A stretch of 64,000 nt of DNA from Lottia gigantea (Eukaryota > Mollusca > Gastropoda > Lottiidae). The translations under genes were made by a program, and so were the position numbers. Of this stretch, positions 11,501 to 22,839 are shown piece after piece. The notes beneath the pieces are model-generated. The model saw only the letters and a program-made list of their open reading frames with translations, was not told where the DNA came from and did no database searches. Position 1 is the stretch's first letter, and each line of letters opens with the position of its first letter. Where the stretch lies: positions 1,233,981-1,297,980 of the forward strand of contig NW_008710694.1 in assembly GCF_000327385.1 (NCBI RefSeq), in the 5' to 3' direction.

Positions 11501-11778
11501 TTAGACAACGCATTAGAGATATAAATTTTCAAAACTGGCAGACTTTTATATCTCAATCCTCTCGCTGTGAATTCTACCACAAGATCAAATCAAGTATATA
11601 TGCTGAATCTTATTTATCTAGTCCATTATCACATAAACTCCGTTTTTGTCTTGTTAACCTTAGATGTTCAGCTCATCATTTAGAGATTGAACAAGGCCGC
11701 CGCCATAATATTACAAGGAGGAGCGAATATGCTCAATTTGTAATAGGAAGCAATGAGGTGACGAGCTACACTTTATAG
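8575..11778 (+). pseudogene. LINE 1 ORF2: endonuclease and reverse transcriptase, decayed
   Basis: The endonuclease begins NIVSWNIEGL near 8578 and continues with YVQPINSIFYDN, the catalytic-type GDMNAR (about 9043-9060) and STIDNIII. Reverse transcriptase motifs follow: KLKSGKATGEDLIPPEF, PVHKKGDRDTPANYRGISL, a DFSTAFD block near 10490-10515, GVKQGCILSPWLFG and the active-site FADD (about 10775-10786). A C-terminal block with YYGAEIWG follows. The reading is split over several frames (8666-9073, 9106-9348, 9349-10146, 10174-10482, 10562-10987, 11110-11433, 11452-11778), so stops and frameshifts have killed it. Confidence 0.85.
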
Positions 11779-12368
11779 CATTCTGTCCTATACTTCAAGA
11801 TCTCAGAACAAATTTCTTGCCCACATGGGTAACTAAATACCCTACAGAGGAAAACGTTGTCAGAATGTTTACGAGCCAAGACACAAGTACAGTTCGTTCT
11901 CTGTCCATATTTATATATAAGGCAATGGAAATAAGAACGGAAATCTTAAAGTCATAGATGCTTCCGATATTGTATCGATTCTGTATATATATTTATATTC
12001 ACCCTTATTTATTTATCTAGTATGTAATTTATATTATTTAACCAGCACGATAATTATATATATATATATATTTATATTTATTTACTTTATTTAATTAACA
12101 TAATTTTGTTTTTAATCGTTTATACAAAAAAACATTGTACTTTAATACTGTAGGCATATTGTCTTAGAATAACTGAATAAATAAATAAATGAAACGGAGC
12201 CCAGGACCGTAATTTGAGTCAAGTCGTTTCCTGTCCGGGATTTCAAATATACGTTATTTGCATCGTGTCCAGACCTATACCTCAAATATTCTGTTATTCT
12301 CCTGTATGTATAAATGTACTGCGCACTGAATACTTTACTCCATATATCGATCTGTACGAGTTGGATAC

Positions 12369-12848
12369 TTGAATATATTGATTGACAAGATCAGTCATCT
12401 CGAAGATCGTATAGATGATCTAGAACAGTACTCGAGGAGAACCTGTCTAAGATTTTGTGGTGTCCCAGAAGATCAAAACGAAAATACCGACAATACAGTT
12501 TTGAGTATTATCAACAGTGAAATCCTTTATGACCTAAATATTCAATTGTCTATTTCTGACATTGGACTTGGTAGTCCTAGACAAAACCAGCCCAGAGATA
12601 TCATAGTGAGATTTCTAAGTTACAGGTGTCGCGGCTTAGTATTCAAGAACAAGGGTTATTTGAAGAGTTATAATAGGCATAGAAACTTTAATATTTTTGT
12701 CAACGAAGCCTTAACAAAACAGAGATCTATCTTATTTAGAAAAGTTCGCAATTCGTTCAAAGATAAAGAAATCGACAGCTGCTGGACCTATGATGGTCGT
12801 ATCATCGCCAAAACGCATCAAAATAGATTAGTAACAATCCAGACATAG
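12369..12848 (+). CDS. LINE 2 ORF1 (L1 ORF1p-like)
   Basis: 159 residues that include EDRIDDLEQYSRRTCLRFCG, the junction of coiled coil and RRM typical of L1-type ORF1 proteins, then PRDIIVRF and a C-terminal domain. The coiled coil is short, suggesting that the 5' end of the element was lost on insertion and that the first ATG here is not the original start. The protein would bind LINE RNA. Confidence 0.75.
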   Translation: MNILIDKISHLEDRIDDLEQYSRRTCLRFCGVPEDQNENTDNTVLSIINSEILYDLNIQLSISDIGLGSPRQNQPRDIIVRFLSYRCRGLVFKNKGYLKSYNRHRNFNIFVNEALTKQRSILFRKVRNSFKDKEIDSCWTYDGRIIAKTHQNRLVTIQT

Positions 12849-13188
12849 GCAGACTTCGTAGAATTTTCGAAATCAATCGGCATCTCATTCTACAGTTTCA
12901 GAGACCCCTGCCACCAATGATCAAAACGATAGGGTCATCCCATCTGCGGCTGCATATCCTAATCCTAACCATATTCCGGTTCAAGCCATGAGACCTGATC
13001 AACAGTTACGTCCAAATAACCTAGCAGTGAATACTGGTCCTTCCTCAACATCTACACCTGTATCTAGGATAACCGATTTCTTTAATAATGAGCGAATTAA
13101 TGTACCTAACCATGCTTCAAGAGCTTTTCCTCAGAGAGTCAGCAATGATTCTTTGTCCCAACAACCTACAGAATAGGATTTACCCAGG

Positions 13189-16100
13189 GTGACCAAGGAG
13201 CATAGAATATTAGCGTGGAATATCAACGGTCTCAAATCAGTTGTTAATGAAAACTCATTCCTGGAATACATCTCTAACTATGACATTGTGCTTCTCTCTG
13301 AAACCTGGTTAAAGGATCATGATCTGTTAACTCTAAGTGATTTCAATCACTGTTTCTTTATTAATCGTGGCAATGAATACTACCTTGGTAAACGTAACTC
13401 GATATGTGGTGGTCTTGCAATATTTGCTAAACCTTATTTTAATAAATTAATATCATGTGTCCTTAAAAAATCATGGGGCTTGAACGTGATAAGGTTAGAT
13501 CGCTCTTCGCACAATGTAAAAGATCTTTATATTATATTTCTGTATATTCCACCCGTATCAAGTTCTTTTCATTACTTAGTCGAATTCGATATATTCGTGG
13601 AAGTTGAACAAATATGCCTTTATTATCAGTCTTTGGGTAATATTGTGGTTTGTGGAGACTTCAATAGCCACACCAGAAATAATTCAGATCAAATTAGTAA
13701 AAATAATATTGGGCAATATTTATTCAACGACCTCGAAGAATCTAGTTGTGATATGATTTTGTTTCCCAGATTCACTCAAGTTACTGTTTTGAATAGTTTC
13801 GGTAACAAACTTTTGGGTCTTTGCAAATCTACTGGATGTCTTATAGTTAATGGTAGAATTGGTTTAGATAAGGGTATTGGTAAATTAACATATTGTTCCT
13901 CGAAAGGTTCAAGTATAATCGATTACGTGTTTGCCGACTTAGATACATTCAAGACAATTCGTTCTTTTGAAGTTCTTGAATTTACAGAATTCTCGGATCA
14001 CGCAGCTTTGAGTTTTAATTTAGAAAGCATTCAGACTCGTGATGCTTCAAATTTTGAGGAACATACCTTAAATTCCGATCTGGATTACGAACGTTTTGTT
14101 ATTAGATGGGATTTGACGAAATAATGTCAATTTAGAAATGCACTCAGTGAACAATGTAACAATCTCAATTTAATTGTAAATTCTATATCTGTTGTTAATG
14201 ATATTCACTCTGCGGTTGACAATATTATAATATATCGGTATCTTGTTTCGGTCACAAAGTGAAACAAAGGGGTTTATCTAGGAAACAAAAGTATTGTAAA
14301 AACGTTTGGTTTGATTCAGACTTTAAAAAAGCAAGGGAATCGTTCTCGAAATGTAGAAATTTGTTTATTAGAAAACGTAATCCGGTGAATCAGAAAGCTT
14401 TCTGTTCAAGTCGTAGTGTATATAGTAGTGTAAAGCGCAGAGCTAAAGCTAAATACGGGAGAAAAATTGGTCATTCTATAAATCAACTATATAAATCAAA
14501 TCCTAAACTTCTCTGGAATCATTTGAAAGGTCAAAAAACTACTGTTACCAAAACTAATCTAACATCTAAGGATTTTTTCAACCACTTTAGGGAAATCTAC
14601 AATGAGCGTAATTCTGACGAGCAAAACAACTACGAGAGTTCTGTCTTTGAAGACAACATATTTATTGAATCTCTGGATGAAGAGATAACCCCACATGAGG
14701 TTGAGCTTGCCATTAAAAAACTCAAATGTGAGAAAAGTTCTGGTCCCGATCAAATTTATAGTGAATTCTTTATACATGGTTCTAAGTTACTCCTTCCTTT
14801 GATATGTAAAATTTTCAACATTATTTTTATCTCAGGCTGCTACCCGACCGGTTGGTCCGAGAGTCTGTTAGTCCCTGTTCCCAAGAAAGGTGACCTGAAC
14901 AATGTGGACAACTTCCGAGGAATCACTATCATGAACATATTTGCAAAGCTTTTTTCAATAATTCTTAAAAGTAGACTTACAAAATGGTGTGAATTTAATG
15001 ACAAGCTCAGTGACTCTCAATTCGGTTTTAGGGCCAATAGAAGTACCCTTGATGCGATATTTATACTTAATGGAGTGATTGACCACTCACTTAATAATAG
15101 AAAAAAACTGTTCTGTGCATTTATTGACCTGCGGAAAGCTTTTGATTTTGTTGACCGAAAGTTTCTATTGGTTAAGCTTACCTCTCTTGGAGTAAGCAGC
15201 ACAATGATTAATATTGTTAAGTCAATGTATCAACAAGTCAGTAGCGTGATTAAATTCAAAGATGATTTGTCGAGTTCTCGAGTTTCTCAGGGGTCAAACA
15301 AGGCGAACCACTTTCTCCTTTGCTTTTTTTGATTTTTATAAATGACCTCGAAAGTTTCCTTGTCAGTAATGATCCCGAATTAGTTAAGATAAGTAATACC
15401 ATCATATACTTTTTACTCTTTGCTGACGACACTGTTCTCTTTGCGAACAGTGAAAGAGCCTTACAAAAACTCTTAGATAAATTTTGTTGTTATTGCCGTA
15501 GTTGGGACCTTCAGGTTAACGCTCACAAGTCTAAGGTAGTGATATTCCACAGGGGAAAGTTAATACCCAAATTCAGTTTTAAAATCGAAAATACGAAGTT
15601 AGAAATTGTCACCGAATATGTATATCTTGGTATCTTGTTCTTCCAGAATGGTAAATTCATTAAAGCCGAAAAGAGCCTAGCTTCACAGGTCGAAAAGGTT
15701 CAGGTTCTTTTATTGCCTCTATAAAAAAATTCATATATCAATACAAGCAGTAGGTGTTTAGCATATAGGTCATTAGTTGTTACAGTTCTCCTATATGCTT
15801 GTGAAGTCAACGCTGGTTTTTCATATGTTTTTAACAATCCACATTTGTTTAATTTTTTATCAATTAAGGCACGTATCAAAGATCAATACCATCAGGAATG
15901 GTTTGCTTCTCTAGAGCAATCCAGTAAGTTAAGATTTTACAAAAACTACAAACTAAATTTTGATCGTCGAAACGGGTCGTTATACCAAAATTCCGCGTAA
16001 TAAGAGATATTGTTTATGTTGCAAATCCATATATATCGAAGACGAATTTCATTTCCGTTTGTGTTGCCCTTTATACATTGACTTGCGCCGCCGTTTATTT

Positions 16101-16238
16101 CATCGTCGATTTTGGGCGTTTCCTTCAATTTTTAAAATGAATAGATTATTATCTCCTAAAAATAATAATGAACTACTTAATTTGGGTAAATTTCTTTTCG
16201 AAGCAATCAAAATCAGAGAAGACCTATTAACACACTAA
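13189..16238 (+). pseudogene. LINE 2 ORF2: endonuclease and reverse transcriptase, decayed
   Basis: The first block (13189-14124) is an apurinic-type endonuclease: ILAWNINGLK, LLSETW, FLYIPPVSS and GDFNSHT (residues 156-162). The next (14259-15332) holds the start of the reverse transcriptase: LKCEKSSGPDQIYSEFF, PVPKKGDLNNVDNFRGITI, SQFGFRANRSTLDAIF and CAFIDLRKAFDFVD. The third (15320-15724) carries FADD (15419-15430). A last stretch (about 15960-16238) is the C-terminus with a Cys/His cluster (CLCC...CCPLY). Three frame changes and at least one internal stop separate the blocks. Confidence 0.85.
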
Positions 16239-16674
16239 TGCTGTCAACCTTTTGGGATTTCTTATTATTCTATGTAAATGTTTTGATTTATATAATTGAT
16301 AAATTGTATATATTGTTATTTTTGGTATTTATTGACTTTAACCAGATTGATTTACATTGTTCATATTGTTCTTCCGTTAAATTTTTTGTTAAATAGCTAT
16401 AGTATGTATGTACTTTGCTTAATAAAGTATCTATCTAATATATTCCTTCAGACACGTAAATATACGTAATATAATAATTTTCTAACCTACCGTTAAGTTA
16501 CTGACAGGATTCAGTTATAACATATTTTGTTCACATATAATTCATATAGAATGCTTCACTAATACTTATCCTTCTCCACTACACCACGATTATTATTCAT
16601 GGTAATTAAAACTTCCTTTCCACTTGTTGCGTGGTAGGAAGAATATTGGACCAATATTTCAACGATATGTAAGT

Positions 16675-16984
16675 AGATAAGTTACAGTGAATTGACTACG
16701 TAGTCTACAACCATGGCAATAGCGAAGTCTCAATTTAAAGGGGCATTCAGTTGTGTTTTTTTTCAGTCGAAATTTCCTTTGTTCAACTTTGTGAAAACTA
16801 TACACCAAAATCTAGAAAAACGTGTCCCTTAACATTTACGTTTTAACCAAAAAAAATCTAGCTGTTAAAGATGGGTTTCCTTATTTTTAGTGTCAAATTG
16901 TTGCATATAATAAGGAGATTTAACCAATCATAAATGACCATGTCTTGATAAACAAAACAAGTGGTTCCCTAGCAAGATACACCC
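16675..16984 (+). repeat. Dispersed 310-bp repeat, copy B
   Basis: Same repeat as 2852-3169. Here it ends at AGATACACCC without the tandem-monomer element that follows copy A. It lies in the left arm and is missing from the right arm. Confidence 0.8.
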
Positions 16985-17026
16985 TTTTCCCTGATAAATT
17001 TAATATAAGTATTAGCACTTTCATTA

Positions 17027-17254
17027 ATGAAAATAAGGGAACCCATCTTTAATTTTTTACATTTGATGTTTTACATCACTATTGTAATCTTTCCAAAGCA
17101 GTCCCATTCTGATGAATTATGGGCTGTGAAAAACAAAGTAAAGCAATATGACAGCTTCCAAGCAGCCGATATTCCACGATTTGCCATTGTTTTCAAAAAT
17201 GAGTCCTACTTAAATCTCTTTGATGGGTTAAAACGACATTGTAATTTGATTTAA
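17027..17254 (+). CDS. Unrecognised 75-residue reading frame
   Basis: Begins with a hydrophobic stretch (about residues 8-25) followed by a mixed segment, ending CNLI. I do not recognise it. There is no counterpart in the right arm of the inverted duplication, and splice signals or a promoter are not evident. It could be chance or a scrap of an inserted element. Confidence 0.2.
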   Translation: MKIREPIFNFLHLMFYITIVIFPKQSHSDELWAVKNKVKQYDSFQAADIPRFAIVFKNESYLNLFDGLKRHCNLI

Positions 17255-17733
17255 GTTAGAATTGTCCTGATTAATAATTACGAGCGTTTATTTATTTAGA
17301 GAGCATCAATATAAAACCTAAATGGATCTCACATCATAGCGATCCCGCATGTTGCGAATAAGAATAAGTTTTGGAACTCATGACCATTTTCATTATTTGG
17401 GATATCGGTACATCTAATTAAAGGCTAGAAATATTATTGGGAGTTGCTCAAATCGTTTTTAGATCGCCAGTTTTTTTAGACTTATCACCACTACTTTTGG
17501 TAACTATACAAAGCTGAACAATAAATGATACCAATGTTCTACAATGTCCCTGTACCCAAAACGGTACCACAATATAGTTGTCTGGCCCTAACTGTTACCT
17601 TGTCTAAAGGAGCCCTCACACCATAGCAAATGCCGCTTGCGTGTGATTGCGAATAAACTAGGCGTCATAACTTCCGACCGTAACTCACGTCGACTAGGTT
17701 GTATAGTTTGGAGGTAGCACTCTGAAAAGTTTC

Positions 17734-17739
17734 TTTATT
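17734..17739 (-). terminator. Polyadenylation signal of channel gene 1
   Basis: AATAAA on the minus strand, 54 nt after the stop codon. The same flank, with AATAAA at 22874-22879, is conserved in the right arm although the coding part there is gone. Confidence 0.7.
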
Positions 17740-17792
17740 CGCAGATCTATAACAATAATTGTACATTACAGTTTGTAACTAAAATAAAAACA

Positions 17793-18917
17793 TCAGATCA
17801 ATATGTAGGTGAAGCAGATCACTGTGAGCGTCAAGGAGAGAATGAAACTCAACCAGAAACACCACAAAGTTATTGTATCGTCACCTTTGACATATTCCTT
17901 ATTCGTTTCCTTGGACGAAAACGCTTTCATATTTGGATCAACGCGCGCTGATCGTTTCCTCAAGCAGTTGAATAGGTTGTGCTTGATATCCATTTTGACT
18001 AAAATAATACATATGATAGTATACACAGCGCTTAGTCCTTGTAATATCATGATGTAGACTGATAACACCGATATGGACGAGGATGTTTTAGGCAGAATAC
18101 CACTGACCACATTAAGGAACACGGTGTAGGATAGGAGAATGGTGACTGCTACTGAAACCGTTTCTCCTGATGAAGCTGGAATCAGTATTACCATAGGATT
18201 TAGTAACGATGAGACAATCAGAGGAGTAACCAGTGTGATGAGATAAAAATCTGGCAGTCTTTTAATGATAAATTGAAATTGTACTGCTGATTTGCCAAAT
18301 TTCTCTACTATTCGACCAGTATGGCTCAGTACCATCCATTGGCTCCCAGAAATTGAACTGGACAGTAATTCAAAATCTTTAAACCTTGTTTTGTCAGATG
18401 TCATATAGAGATCTATGATATGAAATTCACAGACTTGTACATCGAATGGAAACTTGGTTATATCCATTATGCATTCTATGTTGGCATACATTCCTTGCTC
18501 CAAGAGAACCATTCCTGTATAGTTAACAGACAACAGCGATCTGTCATTCACTTGTATATTGAAGTCTCCGATGGAATTAAACATTCCGAAATGTGGTGTC
18601 CATAATGTTGATGGTAATAATGTAAGATCTGTTATACCTTCATATAAATTAGGATCCCACGTTAGAAATTCATCAATCCAGTTTATTTCTATCCAAAAAC
18701 TAAAGGTCATCATCTGTTCACTCTCAATTAGTAGAATTTCAGCATAATTCAATACTAAATGATACTCAATTTTGGTAGACGTGTTATTGACGGGTCTGAA
18801 CACAGGATCATAGCGTTCAGGAGACAGTAACTCTCTTTTCAGTTTTAAATTGGTGTTATACTCCGCTGATGAACATGCGATAAAGAGTACAAAAGTTGCC
18901 GAAATATAAACATCCAT
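17793..18917 (-). CDS. Cys-loop ligand-gated channel subunit 1, nicotinic-like, orphan type (intronless)
   Basis: A 374-residue subunit of a pentameric channel. Visible: signal peptide (1-18), an N-terminal helix with LLSPERYDP, a beta-sandwich with WIDEFLTWDP, the Cys-loop C149 to C163 with exactly 13 residues between (ITKFPFDVQV), M1 (about 222-246), M2 (251-273, starting SSGET), M3 (282-307), a very short intracellular loop and M4 (350-374). The glutamate before M2 predicts cation selectivity. The acetylcholine site is not there: the loop A region reads WTPHFGMFN, the loop B tryptophan after the Cys-loop is missing and no vicinal cysteine pair exists in loop C. This resembles divergent mollusc channels such as octopus chemotactile receptors; the ligand is unknown. 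The gene lies upstream of TLR1 on the same strand. Confidence 0.9.
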   Translation of the reverse strand: MDVYISATFVLFIACSSAEYNTNLKLKRELLSPERYDPVFRPVNNTSTKIEYHLVLNYAEILLIESEQMMTFSFWIEINWIDEFLTWDPNLYEGITDLTLLPSTLWTPHFGMFNSIGDFNIQVNDRSLLSVNYTGMVLLEQGMYANIECIMDITKFPFDVQVCEFHIIDLYMTSDKTRFKDFELLSSSISGSQWMVLSHTGRIVEKFGKSAVQFQFIIKRLPDFYLITLVTPLIVSSLLNPMVILIPASSGETVSVAVTILLSYTVFLNVVSGILPKTSSSISVLSVYIMILQGLSAVYTIICIILVKMDIKHNLFNCLRKRSARVDPNMKAFSSKETNKEYVKGDDTITLWCFWLSFILSLTLTVICFTYILI

Positions 18918-19542
18918 GATATCAAAAGCCTGATTGCTTTGTTACTCTCTTGTTCTCTGAAACAACTGATTGAACTGTCTTGGTTACTAATAGATAGAAA
19001 TATTATCAATACACACCCACTTGTATCTGATGTAATGTCTAAACTACATATCTAATTGCTGTTTTCGTACTTTAATTGTCCGATATTTATTTTCCATCGT
19101 TCTGTAAAGTAGGAAGTGGGCTATATTTACAAAGGTCTACAGCTAAAATGGACCAAGAAATCTGTATATTATATTACTATTTACAAACTGTATTGACCAT
19201 ATTATTATTATAGCATACTTTGGTTGAAGACAAACTATACATTATTCTACCAAAAACAGGATGCAGATGTAAATGGACTTAATGTTTATCAATATGACCT
19301 GTTAGAAATTACTAAATAGAAAGAATTGGTTTTTAATAAATAGGGCGCATTGTGAACTGAAATATGGGGATATATAGACTTTTCATGGTTGCCTCTTAAT
19401 GTTGAGTAAAATAAATTTGATGCCTCGACTTAAAAATCAAACTTGATAAACCATGCAATTTGGCAACCCAAGGCAAATTCTAAAAAGTTCCTTAGTTATG
19501 TAAACACATACAATAGGTATCAAGACTTGTCTATATCATGGA
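18918..19542. other. Centre of the inverted duplication, no gene seen
   Basis: Spacer between the channel start codon and the first right-arm sequence. It contains the promoter side of channel gene 1; no further gene is recognisable. Confidence 0.5.
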
Positions 19543-19690
19543 CAGTGGCGGAGCCAGGTTTGCATCCAAGAGGGGGCGAAATATCTGAGATTGCCCGAAT
19601 TTCTAACCTTGTTATGAAATTTTTTGACTGAAAAACTACTTACATTCGGGGCTGCGAGGAGGGCGGGTAGGGGGATTGGGGTTGGGGTTA
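19543..19690 (+). mobile_element. MITE-like element (CAGTGGCGGAGCCA terminus), 3'-truncated
   Basis: Starts CAGTGGCGGAGCCAGG and shares the block CGAAATATCTGAGATTGCCC with the complete copy at 50755-50928. The matching 3' terminus is missing, and the sequence passes directly into the channel-gene remnant at 19691, so the element sits at the innermost edge of the right arm. Confidence 0.7.
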
Positions 19691-19815
19691 GATCATGGAC
19701 TAAGCGCTGTGTATAATATCATATGCATCATTGTAGTGAAAATGGATATTTTAAAACAAATCAAACAGAACCTATCCAACTGTTTGCCGAAACGATCATC
19801 GAACGTTGATCGCCA
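19691..19815 (+). pseudogene. Remnant of a channel gene (M3 and cytoplasmic loop)
   Basis: The plus-strand reading GLSAVYNIICIIVVKMDI followed by NLSNCLPKRSSNVD matches channel 1 residues around 294-328 (GLSAVYTIICIILVKMDI, then NLFNCLRKRSARVD). Everything before M3 and the M4 segment are missing. It is the right-arm counterpart of channel gene 1. Its 3' flank survives 3 kb further on at 22840-23040. Confidence 0.85.
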
Positions 19816-20239
19816 AAATATCGTTCACTTAATTATTTCAGGAAGTGTAGTTGTAAAACCCCCCAGAGCTATTCAACAAATGTGTGTCACAGTTTTAAAG
19901 TGCGAAAAGATGAAGCTGGAACACAATCAAACTATAAAAATCTTTTTCAAAATATGTGAGAACTTTCTTGTCTGTTTTGAAAAACTGTTAAGAATTTCAG
20001 AACCAAGTCGATTATATGTGACTGGAAAAAATCACTTCAAATGTGTTCCTGATTTGAAATGGTTCTCAGGAAGTGCTCAAACACAATAAAACAAAACAAA
20101 TTGGTATGAAAAGTTACCAAGCTACAAGGCTGAATTTGCAAGCAACATCCAGATGGACAAACAAACAAACAAACAACTCAAATATCTGCCATGGAATAGA
20201 ACATAATTTTTGACATTTTTCATCGAGAAGGTATCGATT

Positions 20240-20430
20240 CGTTGTTCAATGCCTCAGCGAACTTGGAGGATAGTGAAATTGATTACCTAAATAGTAAAAT
20301 TACAAAACTCGGAATTCTGAAGTAAATTAGAAATATGAAGTCAGGGACATCTCCCGGCCCTGACGGAATAGGAGTAGATATTTATAAATCATGTTTATTG
20401 ACATTCGTCCCAACGGTTGTTACACTGAGA
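20240..20430 (+). pseudogene. LINE reverse-transcriptase fragment
   Basis: The reading NLEDSEIDYLNSKITKLGIL, then a stop, then MKSGTSPGPDGIGVDIYKS is the segment before and at the first reverse-transcriptase motif (SGKSPGPDGI type). It is a short piece of a LINE distinct from the two large ones, inserted in the extra sequence of the right arm. Confidence 0.7.
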
Positions 20431-22839
20431 GTGAGAGTACTTATATCCCCTTTGCAAATCCTCCATTATAAAGACTGTCAGTGACTCATCTAGGCGAGTG
20501 GCGGCTCTTTACCGGGATTCTGACATAGTATTTTCCTTTCTTGTATTCTGAGACTTCTCTGTTAGTCAATTGATTTAGGTCTTGAATGTGTTTTAATAGT
20601 CTTTAATAGCTTTAATATACCTCAAACTAGAAATTTCACTGTCTATTTCTATATATTTGTTTTCTATATATGGCATAGTCTCACTTAAATTCAAGTCGAA
20701 TTTTTAACTTTCAAACGTGAATGATTATGGATACACACATGGATTTGGAGGTTCAAATTTCGACGACGAGCTGTGAAAATATAAATAAAACTGCTTTATT
20801 TCCGGTTTCTCAGATTCAGCTTGGGCGACCCTGCTTCCAGTGTAATTCACAAATGTAGACAAAAACCGTACAGATTATCTATGATATATTATTTGAATTG
20901 TCTAAGAAAAAAGAATTCTAACCGAAAGTGACGCATGCGCCGTTGCCGGTGTCATTTATTATCCGATTTGTATGAATTTATTGTCTATTAAACCTTGTTA
21001 CTTTGTCTAAAACTTGTTGGAATTATAATTTTTTTTTTCATTTTTAAATTTAAAATTTGAAATCTTGTAAACTTGACAATCAATGACCTTGATTTTTTCA
21101 GTTTAGAATGTCCTTGACCTCAGCTATCTATAGATATGCTGATATGAAAACATAAAATACTGAAATCTGATATTTTTGCAACTTTCGACTATACCTCATT
21201 CTCTAATAAACACAAGGGCTTGATATTGTTTAGATTATTAATGACCTTAAAATTTTCGTTGTAATGATACTCCATTCCTATCATCAAATGTATTTATCCC
21301 ACATCAATGTGGTTTACATTATTAGAATGTATTCGTAATTCTCTGTGACATGGATGGTTTGCTATAAGAATTCAAATCATTAAATTTGGATAAATTTGGA
21401 TAAAAAAAATTATGGTTTTATCTCATAAAATCCTTACCTGTCAAAATGATTGCCAGGGTGTTAAGAGTGTTATACAACATTGCTAACAAAATTATTGGTT
21501 TGAACTTTTACTGTCAAATCAGTGAGCTAGGAACAAATTAATCTGACTACGTAATTTTGTAAAATTTAAGAATCAACAGGTTTATGGATATATTTATTAT
21601 TTAAATACAACGTTTCATTACACTCACAGGTAACTATTATAACTCCTAATATATAACAGAAAAATCTTAACAGCTCAAAAAATAACTCACATATTATTAG
21701 GAATAAACAGTTAGATTAGATCAACTCAGCTGGTTATACGTATAACTATCTGTATTAGAACTCAAACTACAAATGTCTAATACTTTATACATTATAAGTG
21801 AGCTAGAGAACAAATTAATTACATTATGTATTTTTTTAAGCCTTAAAATATCTATTTATGTTTTTTAAAAAATTGTTACATACAAATTTGAAACAAACCT
21901 CCATTTAAAGCTTTAAATTCGCAAGTTATTTAACCGTTGAATTAGAACTCAAACAACAAAGTCTAATATTTAATACAGGTACAGAAAGTATCTGTTATAA
22001 ACCTAAGTTGGCAGACGATGCACATTAGAGATATTTCATATTTAAGAAGAATGGATTATCAAATCCTTTAGCGTTCTTACTTTGTTGGCTATATATTACC
22101 ATGGAGTACAAGTACAATTTCTTTCAACTAATTTGGAATCCTTCATTATAAAGACTGTAGATAAAATGTACAGATATGCAATATGTTAATACGCATCTGC
22201 TTCTCGTTTTGGTTATCCCAATTAGTAGCCGATTAGATCCAATTTTCGGTAGATCGAGCCAGATGCCCTAACGGGAAAATATTAGTTCAAATGAGAAGTA
22301 GCCTCTCGCGAGAATGAGCCCGGATAGACACTATTATTGACACTTTAACTGCCAATACTTGATAAGAGTTTTAATTTCCTGTTCACAAAGTAGGCTGTTT
22401 TCAATGTCATAAAATTATTTCTTTAACATTTCCCTTGGGTGAATCTATGGTGTCGCTTACACAGAACTAGCACATTCAATAATTACGCTGGCATTGAAAA
22501 ATAGCAATAGTTTCATTTAGTGGGGAATTTTAAGGCCAATACAACTTAAAGTTACCCACAAAATAGATGTTAAGCCAAACCAAGACGATATTGGTGTTTA
22601 TAATGAATAATAATATTTATATAACTATTCATTTTTTCTTATGCTTTTTTTATTGTCCGATCGCGACTACTAGTCAAATTATTTACTTGATTTATTTACC
22701 AGATGCGCTAGAGTTTCAATTTTTGTGTGCACTAATTGCAGGCTTAAATGTACCGCGGGGAAAAGCTAACGGGCTAGAAGTATCGAAAGGTCCAAAAACA
22801 AATGGTTAAGGTCTCGTTGCCACCCTCTGAGATGTTCAC
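20431..22839. other. Intergenic, no gene seen
   Basis: Low-complexity, AT-rich sequence. A short phrase CATTATAAAGACTGT occurs at both about 20465 and 22145. The small frame at 22567-22809 has no recognisable features. Probably inserted, decayed repeat DNA that splits the channel remnant from its 3' flank. Confidence 0.4.

Larger units (their letters stand above)
7769..12189 (+). mobile_element. Non-LTR retrotransposon (LINE) 1 with a 2A peptide, about full length
   Basis: The element is bounded by an 11-bp target duplication TGAAACGGAGC (7758-7768 and 12190-12200), and the right arm of the inverted duplication retains the uninterrupted site near 23460-23500. At 4.4 kb it holds a short 5' leader (14 nt before the ORF1 ATG), an ORF1 starting with a 2A peptide, an ORF2 with apurinic-type endonuclease and reverse transcriptase, an AT-rich 3' UTR and an AATA-repeat tail. 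Several stops and frame changes mean it is no longer active. It belongs to the endonuclease-bearing LINEs (CR1/L2/I-like group); I cannot settle the clade by eye. Confidence 0.9.
12348..16437 (+). mobile_element. Non-LTR retrotransposon (LINE) 2, probably 5'-truncated
   Basis: A second, unrelated LINE in the same arm. Its edges are fixed by the right arm, where CTCCATATAT (as complement, near 23315) and the segment matching CCTTCAGACACGTAAAT (near 23270) lie only about 40 bp apart. A 6-bp ATATAT at both edges may be the target duplication. Contents: the middle to end of ORF1, then ORF2 with endonuclease and reverse transcriptase, a 3' UTR and an AATAAAGTATCTATCTAA tail. Frames are broken in ORF2. 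Confidence 0.85.
4381..18055 (-). repeat. Left arm of a large inverted duplication
   Basis: Read on the minus strand, this arm matches the plus strand of about 19691-27182. It contains the 3' part of a channel gene, that gene's 3' flank with AATAAA, anchor segments at about 16460-16530 and 12200-12345, the TLR promoter, the TLR gene, and 3' flank ending near 4381. Match blocks appear in the same order in both arms. The left arm is lengthened by two LINEs (7769-12189 and about 12348-16437) and by a dispersed repeat at 16675-16984, which the right arm lacks. Confidence 0.85.

Noticed and set aside
19676-20089. 137-residue frame as an intact gene
   Set aside because: Only about 40 residues match a channel (M3 and loop); the rest is unrelated read-through, so it is a remnant.
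22567-22809. 80-residue hydrophobic frame in the right arm
   Set aside because: No recognisable motif and no counterpart in the left arm.
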